Shown here piece by piece: positions 52,262-60,749 of a stretch of 64,000 nucleotides of DNA. The notes under the pieces were generated by a model. The model did not search any database, was not told the DNA's origin, and was given only the letters and a program-made list of their open reading frames with translations. Both the position numbers and the translations under genes were made by a program. The stretch spans positions 3,534,001 through 3,598,000 of the forward strand of contig NZ_CP160402.1 of NCBI RefSeq assembly GCF_040730185.1, in the 5' to 3' direction. Source of the stretch: Streptomyces sp. Je 1-332. Lineage in GTDB: Bacteria; Actinomycetota; Actinomycetes; Streptomycetales; Streptomycetaceae. The number at the start of each line of letters is the position of its first letter. Positions within the stretch are counted from its first letter, which is position 1.

Positions 52262-53173
52262 CTACGCGTTCGGCCGGTCTTTGGCGGCGGCGGCCTTCGC
52301 CATCGCCTCCACCTGGGCCAGCAGCGGCATCGGGTCGACCCCCACCGTCCCCGGCAGGAAGTCGGCGATCTTCTCCGGGGTCCAGCCCCCCTCGACATAC
52401 CCGGCCCGCAGCTCACGCGGCTGCGCCCACACCGCGATCTTCGGGCCCGCGACCGTGTAGACCTGCCCGGTGATCTTCTCCTGCCGGGCACGCTCGCTCA
52501 GCAGATACGTGACGAGCGCGGCCACGTCCTCCGGCTCCCCGATCTCCTTCAGCTCCATGGGCACGTTGGCGGACATCCGGGTCCGCGCGACGGGCGCCAC
52601 CGCGTTCGCCGTCACCCCGTACTTGTTCAGACCGAGCGCCGCGCTGCGCACCAGCGAGATGATCCCGCCCTTGGCCGCGCTGTAGTTGGCCTGTGCGACG
52701 GACCCCTGGTGGTTGCCGCTGGTGAAGCCGATCAGCGTGCCGGTGCCCTGCTTCCGCATGACCGCCGAAGCTGCCTTGAATACGGTGAACGTGCCCTTCA
52801 GGTGTGTGGCGACCACCGGGTCCCACTCCTGCTCGGACATGTTGAAGAGCATCCGCTCCCGCAGGATCCCGGCCACGCACACGACGCCGTCGATCCGCCC
52901 GTACTCGGCGAGGGCGACGTCCACGATCCGCTGCCCGCCCGCCATGGTCGAGATGTCGTCGGCCACGGCGACGGCGTCGCCGCCCGCCGCCTGGATCTCC
53001 TTGACCACGCCGTCGGCTATCTCACTGGTCGGCTGCGCGCCCTCCATGGAGACGCCGTAGTCGTTCACGACGACCTTCGCGCCCTCGGCCGCGGCGGCGA
53101 GCGCGACCGCCTTGCCGATGCCGCGCCCGGCACCGGTCACGGCCACCACCTTGCCTGCCAAGAAGTTCCCCAC
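52262..53173 (-). CDS. SDR, multifunctional 17-beta-HSD4/hydroxyacyl-CoA dehydrogenase-like
   Basis: 303 residues. TGAGRGIGKAVALAAAAEGAKVVVNDYG at residues 13-40, catalytic S152, Y164, K168 (YSAAK); the usual NNAG is replaced by CVAG (99-102). The extended N-terminal segment after NDYG and the C-terminal tail resemble the dehydrogenase part of peroxisomal MFE-2/17-beta-HSD4, which oxidises 3-hydroxyacyl-CoA. First gene of the SDR-ACAD-ADH operon, 22 bases after a regulon operator shared with the divergent cyclase gene. Confidence 0.88.
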   Translation of the reverse strand: MGNFLAGKVVAVTGAGRGIGKAVALAAAAEGAKVVVNDYGVSMEGAQPTSEIADGVVKEIQAAGGDAVAVADDISTMAGGQRIVDVALAEYGRIDGVVCVAGILRERMLFNMSEQEWDPVVATHLKGTFTVFKAASAVMRKQGTGTLIGFTSGNHQGSVAQANYSAAKGGIISLVRSAALGLNKYGVTANAVAPVARTRMSANVPMELKEIGEPEDVAALVTYLLSERARQEKITGQVYTVAGPKIAVWAQPRELRAGYVEGGWTPEKIADFLPGTVGVDPMPLLAQVEAMAKAAAAKDRPNA

Positions 53174-53195
53174 GTCCGGCCCCTTCCCGCGGTTT

Positions 53196-53210
53196 CTGAC
53201 GGACCGTTAG
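53196..53210. promoter_or_regulatory. Operator between SDR and cyclase genes
   Basis: CTGACG-GAC-CGTTAG, one mismatch, extended by T and A. A further right half CGTCAG follows about 12 bases on. The site is 22 bases from the SDR start and 47 bases from the cyclase start. Confidence 0.7.
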
Positions 53211-53257
53211 ATTCTATGACCCGTCAGACACCAGAAGACAAGCCCCGGGGAGTACCC

Positions 53258-54256
53258 ATGTCAGACTCGGCACCCACAGGCTCCGCGGAACCGTCATCCA
53301 CCGGACCGGCGTCCACGGGCGCGGCCCACTCCGCGCTGCCCCCCGAGTTCTTCGACATCGCCAAACGCGTGAACAACTGGGGCCGTTGGGGGCCTGACGA
53401 CGAGATCGGCACGCTCAACCTCATCACCGACGAGGTCGTCCGCGAGGCCGCCGCCACCATCCGCACCGGTCGGCGCATCCCGCTCGCACTGCCCCTCAAG
53501 GAGGACGGCGTCCAGACCGGGCTGATACCCGGCCGCGTCAACCCACTCCACACGATGGTGCAGATCAACCAGGAGCTCTTCGGCCCCGGCACGGTCGCCA
53601 CCAGCGACGACGCCGTCACGATGGGCCTGCAGACGGCCACCCACTGGGACGCGCTCACCCACGCGTCACACTCGGGGAAGATCTACAACGGCCGTCCCGC
53701 GGACACCATCACCGCCCACACCCGCGCGCGGTTCAGCGGCATCGACAAGGTGCCGCACCTCGTCTCGCGCGGCGTACTGCTCGATGTCGCCCGCGCCAAG
53801 GGGCTCGACCGGCTGCCCGGAGATCACGCGGTCACTCCCGAAGACCTCGCGCAGGCCGAGGAGTTCGCGGGGCTCACCGTCCGCGCCGGCGACATCGTCC
53901 TCGTACGCACCGGGCAGCTCCAGACCTACCTGGCGGGCGACAAGCACGCGTACGGCTATCCGTCCCCCGGCCTCTCGGTGCGCACCCCCGAGTGGTTCCA
54001 CGCGCGCGACGTCGCGGCGGTCGCCAACGACACCCTCACCTTCGAGATCTTCCCGCCCGAGATCGAGAACCTCTGGCTGCCCGTGCACGCGCTCGACCTG
54101 GTCGAGATGGGGATGCTGCAGGGCCAGAACTGGAATCTGGAAAAGTTGTCCACAGCCTGTGCAGAACTTTCCCGCTACAGCTTCCTCCTCTCCGCGATGC
54201 CCGAGCCGTTCGTCGGCGGCACGGGGACACCCGTCGCACCGGTGGCGGTGTTGTGA
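53258..54256 (+). CDS. Cyclase-family (kynurenine formamidase-like) metal hydrolase
   Basis: 332 residues. Metal-binding segment TATHWDALTHASH with H129, D131 and H135, DRLPGDHAVTPEDL, RAGDIVLVRTG and the C-terminal ALDLVEMGMLQGQNWNLEKLS are typical of the longer cyclase family related to KynB and isatin hydrolase. These open amide, lactam or lactone rings with a metal ion. The ATG at 53258 has GGGGAG upstream. Sharing an operator with the SDR operon suggests a ring-opening or hydrolytic step in the same pathway. Confidence 0.87.
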   Translation: MSDSAPTGSAEPSSTGPASTGAAHSALPPEFFDIAKRVNNWGRWGPDDEIGTLNLITDEVVREAAATIRTGRRIPLALPLKEDGVQTGLIPGRVNPLHTMVQINQELFGPGTVATSDDAVTMGLQTATHWDALTHASHSGKIYNGRPADTITAHTRARFSGIDKVPHLVSRGVLLDVARAKGLDRLPGDHAVTPEDLAQAEEFAGLTVRAGDIVLVRTGQLQTYLAGDKHAYGYPSPGLSVRTPEWFHARDVAAVANDTLTFEIFPPEIENLWLPVHALDLVEMGMLQGQNWNLEKLSTACAELSRYSFLLSAMPEPFVGGTGTPVAPVAVL

Positions 54257-54607
54257 GCTTTCCGAACCTTCCGTGAGCCTTCGGATGGCGGCGCGTCCCG
54301 GCTCCCGCCCCGAGCGCGTCGCCGCGCACGCCGCCATCCGGCTCCGGCGCGCTGGTCCTGCCCTCTTCGGCCACGAAGGGACCGGCGCCGACGGCGACCC
54401 ACGTCTCGCCAAGGACCGGGCCACAGACCACCGTCCCTCGACGTCCCCTCGCGGCGAATCGCTGCACACAAGCGTGATCAATCGGACACGGTTCGTCAAC
54501 ACCCGCCCGGTGATTAATGAATTATGCCGCTTATGTACCGACCGCGCACGGCCGCGCATCGTGGCACGTGACGGCGCATGCGGACTCCGGACGCCGCCAC
54601 GCGGGGC
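54257..54607. other. Intergenic region without a supported gene
   Basis: 351 bases between the convergent cyclase and ATP-binding genes. Open frames exist but have no ribosome site, codon bias or recognisable sequence. A notably AT-rich patch lies near 54470-54540, including GTGATCAAT and GTGATTAAT about 35 bases apart. Confidence 0.55.
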
Positions 54608-55099
54608 TCAGACCGCCTCGTAGGCGACGTCCTCGTAGGTCGTCCCGTCGAACGCGACCGCCGCGACGCCCGGATCGCACCGGTCCACCTCGCACCAGAT
54701 GCTCTTGCCCGCGCCCTCGGTCTGCCAGCCCCAGCGGTCGGCGAGGCCGTCGACGAGCTCAAGGCCCCGGCCGTTGGTCGCGTCGCCGTCGGCATGCCGC
54801 TGCTTCGGCGGACGCGCGCTGGCATCGGCCACCTCGACCCTGACCGTCCCCGGCCCCGCGCCCGCGGCCTGCGCGGGCACGTCCGGGGCGTCGGAGAGCC
54901 GCATGCGCAGCACGGCCGGACAGCCCGTGTGCACCACGGCGTTGGTGACCAGCTCCGAGATCAGCAGGATCAGCGTCTCGGCCAGTGGCTCGTCGGCCCC
55001 TATCCCGGAACCGGCGAGCCGCGAGCGCGCCCACCTCCGAGCCCGCCCCACCTCGGCGGGGTCGGGCCTGACCTCCAGCTGAACTTGAAGCACCTGCAC
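54608..55099 (-). CDS. ATP-binding anti-sigma factor kinase (RsbW/SpoIIAB-type HATPase)
   Basis: 163 residues, single GHKL ATPase domain: N box ELVTNAVVHTG (about 49-59), G1 VEVADASARPP, G2 NGRGLELVDGLADRWG, then CEVD. Streptomyces have many such short kinases; they phosphorylate STAS antagonists and hold sigma factors, and often neighbour DUF397/XRE genes. None is clearly present next to this copy. The STAS gene at 60136 may or may not be its partner. Confidence 0.87.
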   Translation of the reverse strand: MQVLQVQLEVRPDPAEVGRARRWARSRLAGSGIGADEPLAETLILLISELVTNAVVHTGCPAVLRMRLSDAPDVPAQAAGAGPGTVRVEVADASARPPKQRHADGDATNGRGLELVDGLADRWGWQTEGAGKSIWCEVDRCDPGVAAVAFDGTTYEDVAYEAV

Positions 55100-55526
55100 C
55101 GCTCACACCATCCGAACCGGCGGACACATCGCCTCGCGACTCCACGGGGTCACGGAACGTGATCCCCTTGAGAGACAGCATGGTTGACGTTCAGTCACCC
55201 CAACAAGCGCTTCAGGCATATTCCAGCGCGAAGGAGTACGCGTGCGGCATACTGTGCGACGCGCGCTGCGGGGGGTCGAACAGGTGGGCATGAAGCCCCT
55301 TCCTGCACTGCGAGCGGCACGCATTGCCGGGCCCGGCGCCGCCTCAGGGGCAACACCGGCATGGCTCGACCTCAGAACCACTCGCATCTCACACAAGGTA
55401 CCGGAGCGGAAGCCCGACTCCGTGCCGTGACGAGTCAGGCATAGGACACAACCCGGTATCGACGCTCAGTAGCCTCCCCCCACTTCGGGGACTTCACAAG
55501 TCGATCACTCTCCGCACCCGGGAGCG
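55100..55526. other. Region with one doubtful small gene
   Basis: 427 bases between the ATP-binding gene and the ACAD pair. Contains only the small frame 55242-55430 described separately and a CCCCACTTCGGGG hairpin near 55483. A short antisense frame (55103-55396) has no ribosome site. Confidence 0.5.
55242..55430 (+). CDS. Possible small basic protein
   Basis: 62 residues from a GTG preceded by AAGGAG at good distance, the main argument for it. Sequence VRHTVRRALRGVEQVG... is rich in Arg, Ala and Pro and matches nothing I know. Divergent from the ATP-binding kinase gene, where Streptomyces often carry an XRE regulator, but no HTH is visible. It may be the remnant of such a gene or a chance frame. 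Confidence 0.25.
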   Translation: MRHTVRRALRGVEQVGMKPLPALRAARIAGPGAASGATPAWLDLRTTRISHKVPERKPDSVP

Positions 55527-56435
55527 TCACAGCGCCGCCGCGAGCTCCTCCTCCGCCCGGGCCGCCGCCTTTCCGAGGCCCGCCCGCACCCAGGCACGCT
55601 TCAGATGCAGATGCACGTCCGCCTCCCAGGTGAAGCCCATACCGCCGTGCACCTGAAGGCAGTCGCGCGCGCCACGCTCCGCCGCCTCGTCGGCGAGCAG
55701 CTTGGCCGCCGTGATCTCCGCTCCGTCACCGGTGACTGACGCCGCGTACACGGCGGCACGCGCGACCTCGGTGCGTACGAGCATCTGGGCGCAGAGATGC
55801 TTGACGGCCTGGAAGGATCCGATGGATCTGCCGAATTGGGTACGTTCCCGTGCATAACGGACCGCCATCTCGCAGGTCCTGCCCGCGCTGCCGAGCTGTT
55901 CCGCCGCGATCAGCAGGTCCGCCTCGGATGACGCTGCCGCCGTGAATGCCGATGGCGCCTCGGACGACGCCGCCCAGCCTTGCTGGTCGCCCGGCACCCG
56001 GTGCAGCGGCGTCAGCGGGTCGACGGAACGCAGGGGTACGGCGCCGGAGACATCCCCGTGGACGACATCCGCCTCGTCCAGCCAGGGGACGAGCCCGCCC
56101 GAGACGGTCGTCACCACCGTCGCCCCCTGGGCCGCGCCCGTGACCTCACGCGCCGCGAGGAACGTGGCCACCAGCGGCCCGGGGAGCAGCGCTCGCCCCG
56201 CCTCCTCGAAGACCAACACGGCCTCCGGAAGCCCGAGTCCGACCCCGCCCTCCTCCTCCGGCACCCGCAGCGAGAAGAACCCGGCTTCCCCCAGCTCCCG
56301 CCACAGGGCCCGGTCGAGCGAGGGAGTCCCGGAGTCCGCCGCGGCCCGCAGGGCGGCCGCGTCGAACCGCCCGTCGAGCAGCTCGCGCACGCCACCCTGC
56401 AACGCCCGCTGGTCCTCCGTCAGTTGGAAGTCCAC
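55527..56435 (-). CDS. Acyl-CoA dehydrogenase, small partner subunit
   Basis: 302 residues, clearly short for an ACAD. Starts VDFQLTEDQRALQGGVRELL, keeps YARERTQFGRSIGSFQAVKHLCAQML and ends with CLQVHGGMGFTWEADVHLHLKRAWV, but the middle beta domain is compressed. This matches the beta-type subunit of alpha2-beta2 ACADs (FadE28-like). GTG start at 56435 lies 8 bases after the stop of the companion ACAD, with GAGGGG inside that gene's end. The two proteins probably form one enzyme. Confidence 0.87.
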   Translation of the reverse strand: MDFQLTEDQRALQGGVRELLDGRFDAAALRAAADSGTPSLDRALWRELGEAGFFSLRVPEEEGGVGLGLPEAVLVFEEAGRALLPGPLVATFLAAREVTGAAQGATVVTTVSGGLVPWLDEADVVHGDVSGAVPLRSVDPLTPLHRVPGDQQGWAASSEAPSAFTAAASSEADLLIAAEQLGSAGRTCEMAVRYARERTQFGRSIGSFQAVKHLCAQMLVRTEVARAAVYAASVTGDGAEITAAKLLADEAAERGARDCLQVHGGMGFTWEADVHLHLKRAWVRAGLGKAAARAEEELAAAL

Positions 56436-56443
56436 GCGCCCCC

Positions 56444-57610
56444 TCACCGCCCCTTCGGCAGGCCGAGTATCCGCTCGGCCACGATGTTCTGCTGGATCTG
56501 CGAGGTCCCGGCGGCGATCGTGTACGAGAGCGAGGAGAGCCGGTCCAGGGTCCAGTCGTGGCCCAGGTCGAGCGCCCCGGGTCCGAGCACCTCGCCCGCG
56601 GCCTCGTACAGCTCCTGGCGTGCGTGCGAGTAGCGCAGCTTGAAGACGGAACCGCCGATGCCCGGTACGCCGCCGCCCGCCCGCTGCGACTCGCTGACGT
56701 TCCACTGCGTGAGCCGCCACAGCGCCCCGAACTCCGCGCTCAGCCTGCCGAGCCTGCGGCGCAGGACCGCGTCGTCCCAGCGGCCGTTCTTGCGCGCCTC
56801 GCGGGCCAGTTCGCCGAGGACCCGGCGGCAGGCGACGACCTCCCCCACGAAGGCCGTCCCGCGCTCGTACGACAGCGTCACCATCGTCACGCGCCAGCCG
56901 TCGTTCTCCGCGCCGACGCGGTTGGCGACCGGGACGCGCACCTCGTCGAGGAACACCTCGGCGAACTCGGTCGAGCCCGCGAGCGTGCGCAGCGGGCGGA
57001 CCGTGATCCCGGGGGCGTCCATCGGCATCGCGAGCCATGAGATGCCGCGGTGCTTGGGCACGTCCTCGCTCACCGGCGTCGTCCGCACGAGGAGTTCGCA
57101 CCAGTCGGCGACCTCCGCGTGCGAGGTCCAGATCTTGGATCCGCTCACCACGTAGTCGTCGCCGTCGCGCCACGCGCGCGTGCGCAGCGACGCGAGGTCG
57201 GAGCCCGCGTCCGGCTCGCTGAACCCCTGGCACCACACCTCGTCGCCGCGCAGCACGGGCGGCAGCCACCGGGCGCGCTGTTCCGGGGTCCCTTCGGAGG
57301 CGATGGTGGGTCCCGCGTGCAGCAGGCCCACGAAGTTCGCCCCTACGTAGGGCGCGCCCGCCTTCTCCGTCTCCTCCAGGAAGATCAGGTGCTGGGTCGG
57401 GGTGGCGCCACGGCCGCCCGCGTCGACGGGCCAGTGCAGCCCCGCGTACCCGGCGTCGTACAGCCTGCGCTGCCACCCCATGTCGTAGGCCCGGCGCCCC
57501 GGCCAGTCCAAGGGGTCGGGTCTCGGCGGCAGTTGGGGGAGTGTCCGGGCCAGCCACTCGCGCAGGCCCGCCCGGAAGGATTCCTCCTCCTGCGTGTAGG
57601 TGAGGTCCAC
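56444..57610 (-). CDS. Acyl-CoA dehydrogenase, companion subunit
   Basis: 388 residues. VDLTYTQEEESFRAGLREWLARTLPQL, WCQGFSEPDAGSDLASLRTRAW, VSGSKIWTSHAEVADWCELLVRT, RPLRTLAGSTEFAEVFLDEV and the C-terminal AGTSQIQQNIVAERILGLPKGR. This is the FadE29-like subunit type that in heteromeric ACADs carries the FAD-binding QxxQN segment. GTG at 57610 with GGAGGGGG upstream. Leads the ACAD pair operon; operator 42 bases upstream. Confidence 0.88.
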   Translation of the reverse strand: MDLTYTQEEESFRAGLREWLARTLPQLPPRPDPLDWPGRRAYDMGWQRRLYDAGYAGLHWPVDAGGRGATPTQHLIFLEETEKAGAPYVGANFVGLLHAGPTIASEGTPEQRARWLPPVLRGDEVWCQGFSEPDAGSDLASLRTRAWRDGDDYVVSGSKIWTSHAEVADWCELLVRTTPVSEDVPKHRGISWLAMPMDAPGITVRPLRTLAGSTEFAEVFLDEVRVPVANRVGAENDGWRVTMVTLSYERGTAFVGEVVACRRVLGELAREARKNGRWDDAVLRRRLGRLSAEFGALWRLTQWNVSESQRAGGGVPGIGGSVFKLRYSHARQELYEAAGEVLGPGALDLGHDWTLDRLSSLSYTIAAGTSQIQQNIVAERILGLPKGR

Positions 57611-57651
57611 GTCGTCCCCCTCCGGTCGTCTCTCCGGCCCCTCCGGCACAT

Positions 57652-57744
57652 CTGATGGCCCGTCAGAACGCAGGCTAGCCCCGCACCCCTGGACCGACAA
57701 GGCGCTGAGCCTTACGCTCTCGGCACGATCTGACTGCCCGTCAG
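57652..57744. promoter_or_regulatory. Two operators between ACAD pair and acyl-CoA ligase
   Basis: CTGATG-GCC-CGTCAG (57652-57666) next to the ACAD operon and CTGACT-GCC-CGTCAG (57730-57744) 26 bases before the ligase start. One mismatch each, centres both GCC. One site per divergent transcript, as at 38020/38103. Confidence 0.7.
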
Positions 57745-57770
57745 TTAGTGGCCTTCGGTGAGGGGATCGC

Positions 57771-59357
57771 ATGAGGACCTCGGAGAACGAGACCGCGTAC
57801 GAACTGGGAGCGTCGGGCACCCTCTGGGAGCTCATCGAGCGCCGCGCCCGGCTCACCCCCGACGCCCCCGTCCTCATCCAGGCCGCCGCCGACCCCGCCG
57901 ACGACCGGACGCTCACCTTCGGCGAACTGCACGCCCGCTGCGAGCGCGTGGCCGCCGGCCTTTACGAGATGGGTGTGCGCCCCGGCACCGTGGTCGCCTG
58001 GCAGCTGCCCACCCGTATCGAGACCGCCCTGCTCTCCTTCGCGCTCGCCCGCGTCGGCGCGGTCCAATCACCGGTCATCCCGTTCTACCGCGACCGCGAA
58101 GTCGGCTTCGCGCTGCGGGAGTCGAAGGCCGAGTTCTTCGCCGTGCCCGGCGTGTGGCGCGGCTTCGACCACGTGGAGATGGCACGCCGGCTCGGCGCGC
58201 GCGGCGTCTTCGAGGCGTACGCGTACGACGATCTGCCCGACGCCGACCCGTCCGTCCTGCCCGCGCCGCCCTCCGACGGCACGTCGGTGCGCTGGATCTA
58301 CTGGACGTCGGGCACGACGTCCGACCCCAAGGGCGTGCTGCACACCGACCGTTCGCTGATCGCGGGCGGCTCGTGCCTGGCCCACGCGCTGCACCTCTCG
58401 GCGGACGACGTCGGCTCTATGGCGTTCCCCTTCGCGCACATCGCGGGCCCCGACTACACGGTGATGCTGCTGCTCTACGGCTTCCCCGCGGTGATGTTCG
58501 AGACGTTCGCGCTGCCGGACGCGCTCGACGGCTACCGGCGGCACGGCGTGACGGTGGCGGGCGGCTCGACCGCGTTCTACTCGATGTTCCTCGCCGAGCA
58601 GCGCAAGCTGGCGCCGGGCGAGAGGCTCATCCCCTCCCTGCGCCTCCTCGCGGGCGGCGGTGCGCCGAAGCCGCCGGAGATCTATCACGCGGTCGTACGG
58701 GAGATGGGCTGCCAACTCACCCACGGCTACGGCATGACCGAGGTGCCGATGATCACCATGGGGGCCCCGGACGACACCGCCGAGAACCTGGCGACGACGG
58801 AGGGGATGCCGCCGCCGGGCATGGAGATCCGGGTCACGGACGCCGAGGGGAAGGAAGTACCCGCGGGGGTCGACGGCGAGGTGCGGCTGCGCGGGGAGGC
58901 CGTCTGTCAGGGCTACTTGGACGCCGAACAGAGCGCCGGGGTCTTCGACACGGACGGCTTCCTGATCACGGGCGACCTGGGGCACGTACGGCCGACGGGG
59001 CATCTGGTCCTGACGGGCCGGGCCAAGGACATCATCATCCGCAAGGGCGAGAACATCTCCGCGAAGGAGATCGAGGACCTGCTCCACCGGCATCCGGCCG
59101 TGGACGACGCGGCGGTCATCGGCCTCCCGGACCCCGAACGGGGCGAACGGGTCTGCGCGGTGATCGAGCAGCGGACGGGCGCGCACGACGACGCGGGCGC
59201 CCTGACCCTGGAGGCCATGACCGCGTATCTGCGCGGGGAGGGCCTGTCCACGTACAAGCTGCCGGAGCAACTGGAGCTGGTGGAGGCCCTTCCCCGCAAC
59301 GAGACGCTGCGCAAAGTGCTCAAGTACAAGCTGCGGGAGCGGTTCACGCGGGGCTAG
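57771..59357 (+). CDS. AMP-forming acyl-CoA synthetase
   Basis: 528 residues, ANL superfamily. RWIYWTSGTTSDPKGVLHT (P-loop, near residue 180), GYGMTEVPMI, TGDLGHVRPTGHLVLTGRAKDIIIRKGENISAKEIEDLL and catalytic Lys in LRKVLKYKLRERF. Resembles cyclohexanecarboxylate/steroid-type CoA ligases more than short-chain ones. GAGGGGA ribosome site. Divergent from the ACAD pair and separately operator-controlled, so it may activate the acid that those ACADs dehydrogenate. Confidence 0.9.
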   Translation: MRTSENETAYELGASGTLWELIERRARLTPDAPVLIQAAADPADDRTLTFGELHARCERVAAGLYEMGVRPGTVVAWQLPTRIETALLSFALARVGAVQSPVIPFYRDREVGFALRESKAEFFAVPGVWRGFDHVEMARRLGARGVFEAYAYDDLPDADPSVLPAPPSDGTSVRWIYWTSGTTSDPKGVLHTDRSLIAGGSCLAHALHLSADDVGSMAFPFAHIAGPDYTVMLLLYGFPAVMFETFALPDALDGYRRHGVTVAGGSTAFYSMFLAEQRKLAPGERLIPSLRLLAGGGAPKPPEIYHAVVREMGCQLTHGYGMTEVPMITMGAPDDTAENLATTEGMPPPGMEIRVTDAEGKEVPAGVDGEVRLRGEAVCQGYLDAEQSAGVFDTDGFLITGDLGHVRPTGHLVLTGRAKDIIIRKGENISAKEIEDLLHRHPAVDDAAVIGLPDPERGERVCAVIEQRTGAHDDAGALTLEAMTAYLRGEGLSTYKLPEQLELVEALPRNETLRKVLKYKLRERFTRG

Positions 59358-59399
59358 CCCGCGTGGGCGCTCACTCGGGACAGCGCACTCGGGGACAGC

Positions 59400-59912
59400 T
59401 CACTCGGGGACGGTGAAGTACGCCGCGAACGCCGCGACGATCTCCTCCTCCGTCACACGCCCGTCCTGGTCGGTGTCGAGCGAGCCGCCCGCGGCGCTCG
59501 CGATGTCCTGCGGGACGCCGAGCGCCTTCAGCACGCGCTCGACCTCCTGAGGGCTGACCGAACCGTCCCCGTCACCGTCCGCGACGGCGATCACGGCGTC
59601 CAGGAACGGCCGTGCGATCTCGGCGAACCGGGCCGGGTTGTCCCGCAGGCGCTTGACCGCGCCGCCCACGAACTCCGGCTTGGTGATCCGCTGGTCACCG
59701 TCACGGTCGGCGATCCCCGCCATGCCCTGCCAGAAGCCCTCGGCGCCGATGTAGAGCGCCTGCCCCTTCTCGGAGCGTGCTGTCGCGCCGAACTCGGTGA
59801 GCAGGGCGGCGGCCGCCGTGCTGAAGTCCTCACGGGAGATGTAGCCGTTGCCGTCCTGGTCGAAGGTGGCGAAACGGGCCGCGATCTTACGCTCGTACTC
59901 GGCACTGTCCAT
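59400..59912 (-). CDS. Four-EF-hand calcium-binding protein
   Basis: 170 residues with four canonical 12-residue EF loops: 18-29 (DQDGNGYISRED), 69-80 (DRDGDQRITKPE), 112-123 (DGDGDGSVSPQE) and 146-157 (DTDQDGRVTEEE). All have acidic residues at positions 1, 3, 5 (Asn in one) and 12, so all four should bind Ca2+. Calmodulin-like sarcoplasmic calcium-binding proteins of this kind are known in Streptomyces and influence development. Predicted cytosolic. Confidence 0.93.
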   Translation of the reverse strand: MDSAEYERKIAARFATFDQDGNGYISREDFSTAAAALLTEFGATARSEKGQALYIGAEGFWQGMAGIADRDGDQRITKPEFVGGAVKRLRDNPARFAEIARPFLDAVIAVADGDGDGSVSPQEVERVLKALGVPQDIASAAGGSLDTDQDGRVTEEEIVAAFAAYFTVPE

Positions 59913-60135
59913 GGTGTTCGGGCCGCCTCACTTCTGCGGTTGGGTGCGTGTGCACAGGGGGTTCCCTGGGTGTCTCTGGCAGCGAGCGTACGTCTTCGGC
60001 GACCGCCCGGAGGCGGGAAGCCGACGCTTGTGCCAAGACCGGGACAAGAGAGGTTGTACCAGGAGCCGGCTGTCGGTGATCTTCGGGGTCTCCCCGCCGG
60101 GGGCAGCCCGCCGGGGACCGCCTCGCGCGGAGACC

Positions 60136-60516
60136 TCACGCGGAGAGCGGGATCGCCTCGTCGTCCACCGCCGCCGTCACGTCCGGGAAGACCTCGAAGA
60201 GCCGGCGTACGCCGAGCGCCGCGAGGACGCGGTTCACGTGGGAGCCGTCCTCGGCACCCTTCGCCGGCAGTATCAGGCGCAGGCGGCCCTGGCAGGAGCG
60301 GAACAGACGGCGCGTGGCGATCAGCACGCCCACCCCGCTGGAATCGCAGAACAGCACGTCGGAGAGGTCGAGGACAAGACTGTGCCGGCCGTCGGCGACG
60401 GCGTCGTGCACGCGCTGGCGCACGACAGGCGAGGTCACCAGGTCCATCTCGCCGGACACCCGCAGCACGGCCCAGCCGTCCTGCTCGTCCACGGCCACCT
60501 GCAGCGTCACTCGCAC
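60136..60516 (-). CDS. STAS-domain anti-sigma factor antagonist
   Basis: 126 residues, single STAS domain: VSGEMDLVTSPVVRQRVHDAV, LVLDLSDVLFCDSSGVGVLIATRR. The phosphorylatable serine is in DSSG (Ser59 or Ser60). Unphosphorylated antagonists bind an RsbW-type kinase and free a sigma factor. No kinase is adjacent; one lies at 54608 and a sigma/ZAS pair lies just upstream on the other strand, though that anti-sigma is zinc-type. GTG start at 60516. Confidence 0.9.
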   Translation of the reverse strand: MRVTLQVAVDEQDGWAVLRVSGEMDLVTSPVVRQRVHDAVADGRHSLVLDLSDVLFCDSSGVGVLIATRRLFRSCQGRLRLILPAKGAEDGSHVNRVLAALGVRRLFEVFPDVTAAVDDEAIPLSA

Positions 60517-60749
60517 GCCTCTCGCTCGCTGATACCGCTCGCTCGTAGCTCGCCGATGCGGAAGCCTTCCCTACGCTTCCTACGTCGCGGCTGCCCCGCC
60601 TCTTCTCCATGAAACACCAGTGATGCCGCTCCCTATCATCCGAGGCCGGGCGGAGGCGCACTTTGCCTTAAAGGGAGTGCGTTGTCGGTGGTGGCGACTA
60701 CATTCGATGGAGGGTTCGGGCAAGGAACGGCACGCGCAGAGGGGGCCGC

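Noticed and set aside
55103..55396. Minus-strand frame of 97 codons beside the ATP-binding gene
   Set aside because: No ribosome site, unusual composition (many Arg, Cys, Met), overlaps the promoter region of the kinase gene.
28420..59357. A complete cholesterol degradation cluster
   Set aside because: Ring-degrading enzymes (KstD, KshA, HsaA, HsaC, HsaD) and the KstR or KstR2 operators are not seen; only side-chain or C/D-ring-like functions are.
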